This document shows, one piece after another, positions 56,310-64,000 of a DNA stretch of 64,000 bases. How positions within the stretch are numbered: position 1 is the first letter of the stretch; every line of letters starts with the position of its first letter. The position numbers and the translations under genes are program-made. The notes beneath the pieces were generated by a model, which was not told where the DNA came from, made no database searches, and saw only the letters and a program-made list of their open reading frames with translations. This DNA is from Xenopus tropicalis (taxonomy: Eukaryota > Chordata > Amphibia > Anura > Pipidae), in NCBI RefSeq assembly GCF_000004195.4, contig NC_030677.2:65744222-65808221 (forward strand), written 5' to 3'.

Positions 56310-57780
56310 AAGTTTATAAAAGAGTATTTTATGCATTTAGGTTAAATGTTTTGTATAATCATTTATAATTGGTTTATCTGAGTAGATGTTGCATTACATT
56401 AGTTTAGTTTTAAGTAGAGTATAAAAACTTTGTAGAAGGAACCAAAATTAGAAGTTGTACTAGGTTTTATTTTTTGAAGCTTTTCCAACAGAATTTTTGT
56501 GTGTTTAGCTTTTTCTCTTAGTTGGGTCCATCTGTACTCTGTCTTTTAACAAGTAGACTCAGCTTTGCTATCCCTTGGCTTTCACAGGCTTTTCTACTGG
56601 CTCAGCTAAGCCTATCAGTCCAGTTCTTTACTCTATGGCCTTCTTCTGAACAAAGCTCTTTAGATCCTGTCTATTTTACTTATTGTCTCTTTCTGTCTCT
56701 AATTTTTGTTTCTGAAGTTTTGTTTCTTAACAGTCTATGCTACGCATTACAACAATGAGCATATTTGTTTTTTAATACCAAGCCCCTCCTGCTGTCCCAC
56801 CACATAATGCCACATGTGAGACCAGCAGCCATTAGACTCTGAGTGCCACTGTTCCCATAGCATTTCAGAGCTGACTACCACTTAGCATGAAGCTGCTCAT
56901 AGCATGTTGAAGCTGTTCATAGCTCAAAATGACTCATAATAAATATAAACTGAATATGCTTGGCAACACAGTAGTTATATATACAATAACAAGTGCCAGG
57001 GTATAAAATTACTGCAAGGCTATAGCACACAACACATATTGTTTTCTGTACATTGGCAGAAGATTTGCAGCCTTCCATTTTATCGCCCCCAGTAAATTGC
57101 AGTATTCAAAATTCATTTTGTGTCACAGTCTTTGGAGAAAGCATTTTAATATTCTATATTAGTCCTGGCTCAAATTCACTGTATTGAAATTAAAAAAGAA
57201 AGAAAGATACCCTCGGGCAGCAAATCATGTTGGACATATCCTATCAAAACTTTATGAAATCAACAGGAAATTTAAAATTCCTGAGCAGTTCTTCAGAACG
57301 GCATGAGAACTATTTGTAATATGTTGGCTTAAATACATTTCTCCATTTTCAAGTCTTGTTTCTGATTGCAAAGTGAACTGCATAGAACACTCATCTGCCT
57401 TTCTGAGCACATTAAGCCAAGTTTCCTTAGTTATGCTGAGCAGAATGGCCAAAGATAATTTGGAAACAAATATACAGCAAAATGTCCTGTTTTTAATTTA
57501 TTTATTTTGTCGAACATTTCCCTGTATCTAGAATATGGAATATAAATCTCAGTGAATTCTAATACAATCCAGTTTTATATCTCTGCTATGTAACATGTAT
57601 TGCCAATGTTTTTAATTAGGTTCAGTTGGTGCAGAGCTATTTGGCCAAACTGCATAAAGCTGGCATTGGAACAGAGAGAGATCTAGAAACAGCCCAGTGG
57701 TGAGGTGCTAAAGTGTGGCAAGGTGTATGATTTCAGGCAAGAGGTTACTCTCCTCGATCACCTCATCCATGGGCATCAGT
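56310..57780. other. Unique AT-rich DNA, repeat-free around 57050-57520
   Basis: No exon or transposon recognised. The 57050-57520 part has mixed composition and could be conserved non-coding DNA, but there is no positive evidence. Confidence 0.35.
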
Positions 57781-57784
57781 CTAT

Positions 57785-58115
57785 TATAGGTATGGGATCC
57801 CTTATGCTGAAACCCATTATCCAGAAAGCTCCAAATTGCAGAAAGCCTGTCTCCCGTAGACTCCATTTTAATCAAATAATTCAGATTTTTTTAAATTGAT
57901 TACTTTTTTCTGTGTAATAATAAAACTGTACCTTGTACTTGATCCCAACTAAGATATAATTAATCCTTATTGGGGGCAGAACAATCCTATTGGGTTTGAT
58001 AATGGTTTATTGATTTTTTTGTAGACTTAAGGCATGGAGATCCAAATTATGGAAAGACCCCTTATCCAGAATACCCTTGGTCCCAAGCATTCTGGATAAT
58101 GGGTCCTATACCTGT
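57785..58115 (+). mobile_element. 'acaggtatgggatc' MITE, copy 5 (best preserved)
   Basis: Begins TAGGTATGGGATCCC and ends 'gggtcctatacctgt'. Internal order: 'cccattatccagaaagctcc', 'tctcccgtagactccatttt', 'cagaacaatcctattggg', 'aaattatggaaagacccctt'. Confidence 0.92.
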
Positions 58116-58119
58116 ACTG

Positions 58120-59500
58120 TATAATAATATGGATATTATTTGATGGGTACATTCTGCTAATGTTTATGATTCCTTTCCTCATTAACCTTTATCCAGAGTT
58201 CTACCATCTTTCCTTGTTTGATTCGGTACAGTCATATCATCACATAGGTTGAATAAGATTAAGCCTAATGACTTTGGGGGTCATTAACTATATCCAGGGC
58301 AGGGGGCGAAGTGCAAAATGTTTTATTTAACTATATTCCTTGCCCTGCATGTAAAACAATTGCCCCAGGTCTCTGTGCTGTAAAACAAGGAGACCTGTCT
58401 TTACCCCATGAATACAGCACTGCCTGCATTCAAGCTTGTTTTAAATGTATTCTTATAAGTGGCTGTGCTATTAATTGTATTGGTTAGAAAAACATTACCT
58501 TAGTGAGCAATTTCAATATATTCAATATAATACAGAAAGAAAAGGGGGGTACAGAAGGCATGGGGGGGGAATTCTGAGAATTTCAATTTATTTCCATAGA
58601 ATAGGGCAACCTATCAATATATTGGGGACACTAAATTGAACTTTCTGTGGGGGCCAGTAACATCTAGTTATGCCACTGTCCCTTGCCATTTCCTACAAAT
58701 GCACATGTCCATAGGTCTTAATTTCTGTTTTCTGAATCTGTCACAAGTCAATGAAGGCAGAGTGTGAATGAAACGGTGTCATCTTCTGTATCCCCACAAC
58801 ACCTTGCAAGTTGAGACTGAAGTTAAAAATGCGAGCACAGCTTTCTAAACAATGGAACTGTCTCAACAGGTGGTCACATTGGCCTATGTGGTGTTTGTAG
58901 AGCCCTTTCACTTCCCCTGTGCCATTTGCCCGTGTGAGCGGATAGAGAGATCAAGCGCTGGAAAGCTGCTTGCTTTTACAGTTAGCTTCAAACACAACAG
59001 GAAGCTACCCGCAGAGATCAAGGTGTCCCAGCCTCAGTGGAGCAAAGGGAAGGCACATCTGCAGGGCATTGTCACAGGACATTGCAAATCCAGGTGCAAT
59101 AATGAGAGATATCAAGGAAATAGATTCAGAGTTTCCCCATTCATACATGAAATACCGAATTGCACTTTGGAGCAAATAATAAAAAAATACAAGGGAAGAA
59201 AACCAGCTGCCTTCTCAAGAATATTCAGATATACACAAATGTAGTAAATCTAAAAACCCTTCAGGTTAAAACTGGTACAATCAACCTGAAAACACACCAT
59301 TTGGGGATCATTACCCAACTTCTTATTATGTAAGCTGCTGTGCCTGATAAATAAAAGTTTTACCCAGATGCAGAAACCCTCAGTAAATTGTTGCTTTTAT
59401 GCTTTTAAATACAAGACCAGTTAATGACTGGTTTCTATAGGTAATTAGGTTAGCAGCAAACTTTCACCTTATATTACATTTCCCCATATGTATATGATTA
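58120..59500. other. Unique non-coding DNA
   Basis: 58270-58450 may be an old repeat ('tacagcactgcctgcattca', cf. 31935). A 130-codon open frame at 58852-59244 has no recognised domain; composition there is less AT-rich than around it. Confidence 0.35.
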
Positions 59501-59504
59501 GTGG

Positions 59505-59865
59505 TCACATACATAGTAACTTAGGTAAAAAAAAGAAGCACATGTCCATGGAGTTCAACCTTTTATGTCTATATGAAACCTACCTAACTGCTAGTTGAAA
59601 AAACCCCCATCTAAAGCCTCTCCAATTTGCCTCAGAGGGGAAAATATTCCTTCCTGACTCCAAGATGGCATGTGGACCAGCCCCTGGATCAACTTTGTAC
59701 TAAAAGCTATTTTCAGTAATCCTGTATTTCCTCACTTGCTCAAAAAGCTATCCAACCCCTTCTTGAAGCTATATAATGTATCAGCCAGTACAAATGTTTC
59801 AGGGAAAGAATTCCACAATTGTACAGCCTTACATTGGGGAAGAATAAGACATTAGTAGGGTTTAT
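59505..59865 (-). mobile_element. CR1 LINE 3' region, minus strand
   Basis: Read on the plus strand, 'agttcaaccttttatgtcta', 'cctaactgctagttg' and 'ttccttcctgactccaagat' are the complement of the CR1 3' UTR seen at 29590. Further on, 'cttgctcaaaaagctatcca' and 'agaattccacaattgtacag' are the next upstream part of the same family. The octamer tail is reduced to 'acatagtaactta'. Confidence 0.8.
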
Positions 59866-60026
59866 ACTGTTATCTGTAGCGCCTACACATTTACGCAGCA
59901 CTATACAAATATTATATTTTTTTACAATGATCACTGCCCCAGTGCAGCTTAGCGAAGTCTCACACAATCACATTCACATACAGTAGGGTCAATTTTATAA
60001 GAAGCCAATTAAACTGCCTGTTTGTA

Positions 60027-60053
60027 GTGTGTGTGTGTGTGTGTGTGTGTGTG
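60027..60053. repeat. (GT)13 microsatellite
   Basis: Uninterrupted GT dinucleotide followed by a short G-rich tract. The 126-codon minus-strand open frame across it is an artefact. Confidence 0.95.
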
Positions 60054-60059
60054 GGAGGG

Positions 60060-63000
60060 GGGGAAGTGGAGTACCCATAGGAAACAACACAGACATGGGG
60101 AGAATATACACACTGCTTGCAGATAGCGGTTACTGAAGCTGTGCATCTATAAAACAGTTTTGCATAGCCAATCCATATGTGCAATGCAGCCATAATATTC
60201 CTCAATATGTGGAAAATCTTTGCCATTCCCAACACCGTCTCCCCACAGAAGGAGTAAATATAAATTACAACTACCACTTTGTTTCCTTGACTGAGTAATT
60301 CAGCCAAGTTTTTAAAAGTAGAGAGCCATCTAGTGGCCATTACACAATACCTTTATTTTAGGCATTGAGAAAATGCCTCAAATGAGGCATTTAACATGGC
60401 AGCCCCATCCCTATAAAAAAATTTAAAAAAAACAAACATTGATAATATATATATAATTGATTATTTGACATTTCTCTTAAAAACCATGCACTAGGTAAAA
60501 ACTACAGTTATATATTTTTTTAACATATAAGTAAATTAAAATATGTCTGCACAAAAATTGATAATAAGAATATTACAAAGAAATAAGAGAGACATGGATA
60601 CATTCTATGTATAAGGAGGGTCAGACTATTTTGACAGATTGTAGCAGCAATTCTCTTTTCCTTTCTGGATAATTGCGGCTTTATTTTGGCTAAGTACATC
60701 TGTACCAGCTTGTAACCGACTATTTAATAATTCTTGATAATCTGCCCTTTGTGGTTTTTATTTTCATTCAGCCTGTGAGTGCCCCATTTTATTGGTCTTA
60801 ACCTCTAGATTACCTTAAAAATTGTATATTGTTTTTTCTTATATATTGGTTTTCTAAATATGCCTAGTTTCCATTAGCAAGATATATGGATATAAATACC
60901 TATGTAAAATACATATTATATCCATATACATATAATATAGAAAAATATTTTTTAAACCTAGGGGCAGATATACATTAATTCAAATTGAAGAATCCACAAG
61001 GATTAAAGTACAATGAAGGGTACAGTTAGGCTTATGTTCCCTGGACAATTGGCAAGATATCTCTATTGAAATGTGGCTTTATTTACAAATGATAGAGCAC
61101 CTTTTGGCCCATGCTCAGAGCAGTTCCATTCTGGGATCTGTGCAGCCTGCACTGTTGCGCCTTGCGCTGAATCCAGAGCATGATGCAAAGCATAGCACTG
61201 CCAGTAAAACACAGCCTTGTATTGTTTGCCTGGAAGAAAGCAGGTAGGGGGCCCTGCTGTATCTTACATCCATTGGAGCCCCTAGCTTGTGCGCCTGAAT
61301 GCTAAACAAGCTAGGGGACTCATGTCCTACCACCCCAGACTGCTCTTTTTAAGTACTCTATAAATGGGAGAGGCACAGAAAATGGTGCGAATATCTCTGT
61401 CTATGGGTGTAGGGCAGGGGCAAAGCTCAAAATGCATAGTGGTTTGCACCAGTTTTTTGCACTTAACCCCTGACTTAATAAATGAGCCTGAAAATGGCTT
61501 GCATGGCAAGGATGTATCTGGTGAAGATTCAACATCTCGTGTTGGGAAACAGTGGCAAAACAATGGGGACCCAACCGCAATTTTTTTTTCCTGGGCCCCC
61601 AACCCCAGTGGAAATCACGGGTGACCTGTGGTGCAAAACACAGAAATTACAGGTGACCTGCTATTTTACATGCATCATCGGTCACCAGGCTCACCTATTA
61701 TAAATATAAGGAAAGTTGAAGGGCTTCTTTTACAAATGATAGCATGTAAGCGCCGAACATAGGTGGGGCGCAACAACGCAGGGAAGTGCAGAAGCAAATG
61801 CTTGTGAGTACGAGCCCTAAGAAACAACACTCTATGCACTGAATGCTCACTTCGAAAAATTCCTACACCACTGGATGTTTCCCTCATCATGGAATGGCGC
61901 ATTCTGCAAAATAAATCAAACGGTTTATTAGCGAGGCTGTCAGAAGTGTAAGTACAGAACAGATTTTCCATCAGTGTGCATGTATCAGTTTAACATAGAT
62001 TTCTCCCAAATTCCAAATTGTTGTTTGGCCCTGAGGCTTATGGAAACATAAGGATTTAATATCATTACTGCACCCTGAGCATTTCCTGTGAGAGCCAATT
62101 GTCCTTCCAGCCAAGGCCCACATCTGCTCGCTCTATTCTAAACAGGAAGAAAGAAAGCACAGGCATGTCACTTGTACCAAAGTCATTCAAAAAAACAGAC
62201 TGATTTTTTTTTTTTTAATTTGCTGCCAGCTCCTACCATTACATCCCATACACGGCAGTGCCTGTCTTTCATTGCTTTACCAAAATCTTCACCTTTGTTG
62301 TATAATTCTTTTCTATCATTTTATTGAGCTGGCAGGCTCATTAGGAGGAACCAAATGTTTTTAACATATAGTTAAGCAATTCTTCAACTGTATATAAAAA
62401 AACAGATTGGCATTTTATACAGCACACACCATCGAGATTTTTCAAAGACTTTGTAACAAGAATACCTTGCTATTTTTTTGGGGCCATTCCTATGGGACCA
62501 GCAAGGTGAGGCAAATGCAGAAAGCACAGAATGTAAAAAATACATTTTACGGGCAGATGCATGGCTGGTATAGGCTGACTGAAGAACTATGTCTGTCATA
62601 GTATAAGCCCCTTGCAAAGAAATTTCCTTTGGTAGCAGTGCAAATGACATGTTATCTTGTGCAATAATTGTACCCTTAGTACTTATTCCAGGGATCTATT
62701 ACCATAACATAATGACTGCGCCTCTCCTTTAGTATCCCAGATTAAAAAGCACTCTCCCTATTTGGTATATTAACCATAATAACTGCCAAAGTGATAAAAA
62801 GGGGCACAACTTTAGAGGAAGCAGACCCTGTGACCGCCTGGGGGATTCAGGAAATATAGTGGGTTCTGTGGGGCACTGATAAGCAGTTGTATGCACCTGA
62901 TTTTCCAGTGGAATACCAGTAACTTCTAGCTACTAGCGGTACTTAACTCAGCACCCTATTGGTTTAAATAAGACTCAGATTCTCAAGTATCTCTGCAATT

Positions 63001-63678
63001 TTTTTTTTCCGTTGATAGGACTGTAATTATTACTTCTCAACCTGTCAGACTACTGCTGCACAAACATGGCAGCCCCCTCACAGAGGAACATGGGGGATAA
63101 GATATGTAATGTAAAAGTATCAGGCAGTACTTTTAAGGGAAAACTAAAAATAACATGCAAAGACAATGTTATAGAAAAAAAAAGTATGAATTTCTAGTGT
63201 AAGTAGCTATTTCCTATGGCCCAAAAGAAAATCAGATGCCATGGTTTTTAGCAATATGCTAACCAATGACCAAGTGCACCAAAGAAACAGCGAGAGTGTG
63301 GTCAGAACTGATTATTTCTGCCAAATTCACACATGTATTTAACTAAGAAGGAAGTCTCCACCAACAATTCTGAAGACAGTGAAAGATGCCTTTCCAAATT
63401 CTCCAGTACTTTGCTCTATCTTTGTACCTGCAAAAGGGAGCCATTGTAATGCCAAATGAAACTGAATACATTTACAGATGAACTGGACCTAAATTTGTGT
63501 CCATCAACTGACCTGGGTGTGGCACAGACTGTTTGTACCACTTAGTAAGGAGTAGACCACTGCACTGTGACCAGTTCCACTTAGCTCCTGTGTGATTTGA
63601 TGACCCACAGTCATTCATTATTAGCCTCTCAGATCACACATGATTAAACTGAACTGTCAGCTTAGTGATACTTCCCTT
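60060..63678. other. Unique AT-rich non-coding DNA
   Basis: About 3.6 kb without a clearly recognised transposon. Possible old repeat pieces near 61360-61490. The 61990-62400 part is repeat-free with mixed composition and is a weak candidate for conserved non-coding DNA. No exon is supported. Confidence 0.4.
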
Positions 63679-63682
63679 TTAA

Positions 63683-64000
63683 AGGGGCTGTATACCCCCT
63701 TGTTCAACATAAGATCAATGGACAGAGTTTGGTCAGAACATATTTTTGTCTACTGTTTGATGACAATGACAATTTATGTTATTTCTTGAGCTAAACAGTA
63801 TTTTCAGCACAAGCCCTATTCATTGAACTCACTTGTGTTTAAGAAGGGAGGTTTCATAGATTGCCAATGTTTCCTTGAAAATTAATTCATTTGACAAGAA
63901 AAGCCATCACATTAACATGCCTATTTAATGAGAGCATTAGCATGTAACTATAATCCCACCTAAACTGTCACTAGTCAAATTATTATAATCTCCCATCCTT
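63683..64000 (+). mobile_element. TTAA MITE, 5' part, running off the window
   Basis: TTAA at 63679-63682 followed by AGGGGCTGTATACCCCCTTG, a T2/Kolobok-like terminus. The 3' end is not reached within the window. Confidence 0.7.

Noticed and set aside
58852..59244. 130-codon plus-strand open frame with several cysteines
   Set aside because: No zinc-binding spacing or known family is visible. A second frame overlaps it with equal quality. Could be conserved non-coding sequence instead.
59960..60340. 126-codon minus-strand open frame
   Set aside because: It reads through the (GT)n microsatellite and has no known domain.
1..64000. Prokaryote-type systems (CRISPR arrays, operons, defence islands, prophages)
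   Set aside because: No dense ORFs, no ribosome binding sites and no direct-repeat/spacer pattern. The repeats are eukaryotic transposons and microsatellites.
1..64000. tRNA, rRNA or snRNA genes
   Set aside because: I saw no A-box/B-box pair at the right spacing and no rRNA or snRNA core sequence. A covariance search would be needed to exclude decayed copies.

Overview
This 64 kb window looks like nuclear DNA of a clawed frog (Xenopus). It is AT-rich, has no dense coding, and is full of repeat families I recognise from Xenopus: TTAA-flanked MITEs with AAAGG-type ends (T2/Kolobok-like), the 'acaggtatgggatc' MITE, hAT-type MITEs with 8-bp target duplications, CR1 and L2 LINE remnants, Tc1 elements, and a BEL/Pao retrotransposon. 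X. tropicalis versus X. laevis cannot be settled by eye. I found no convincing host protein-coding exon, tRNA, rRNA or CRISPR array. The window is best read as intergenic or intronic sequence built by layered transposition.

Layout. 1-2.4 kb: mostly unique, with one foldback MITE. 2.4-6.6 kb: a degenerate plus-strand BEL/Pao element (gag, zinc knuckle, YVDD reverse transcriptase, DUF5641-like tail), with two different MITEs lodged in gag. 7.2-10.3 kb: two TTAA MITEs and a hAT MITE; the second TTAA MITE carries a (TA)n insertion with hammerhead-like motifs and a 228-bp palindrome. 12-14.3 kb: a Tc1 transposase remnant and a minus-strand CR1 LINE split by a TTAA MITE. 18-24 kb: a foldback, hAT MITEs, a CR1 3' end, a hAT element holding a C-rich satellite and four TGACGTCACGTG-type sites, and an L2 ORF2 end.

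25-34.5 kb: dispersed repeats, a second copy of the large foldback family, a 229-bp tandem duplication of an L2-like tail, and two further L2 tails. 34.5-35.4 kb: the best repeat-free candidate for a conserved non-coding element. 35.4-37.9 kb: one Tc1 copy interrupted by three later MITEs, each with its expected target duplication. 39.6-40 kb: more (TA)n and hammerhead-like repeats. 45-46.1 kb: about 1.05 kb of CA/CT simple repeat. 46.3-64 kb: further MITEs, a Tc1 3' end, a CR1 remnant and stretches of unique AT-rich DNA.

The genes in the window are all broken transposon genes and do not work together. What the window records well is insertion order: CR1, BEL and one Tc1 copy are hosts; TTAA and hAT MITEs interrupt them; the (TA)n/hammerhead-like material in turn interrupts a TTAA MITE. 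No new cellular system was found. The observations most worth checking are the nested Tc1, the perfect 34-bp MITE hairpin, the hammerhead-like motifs, the CRE/E-box array and the repeat-free candidate regulatory block.
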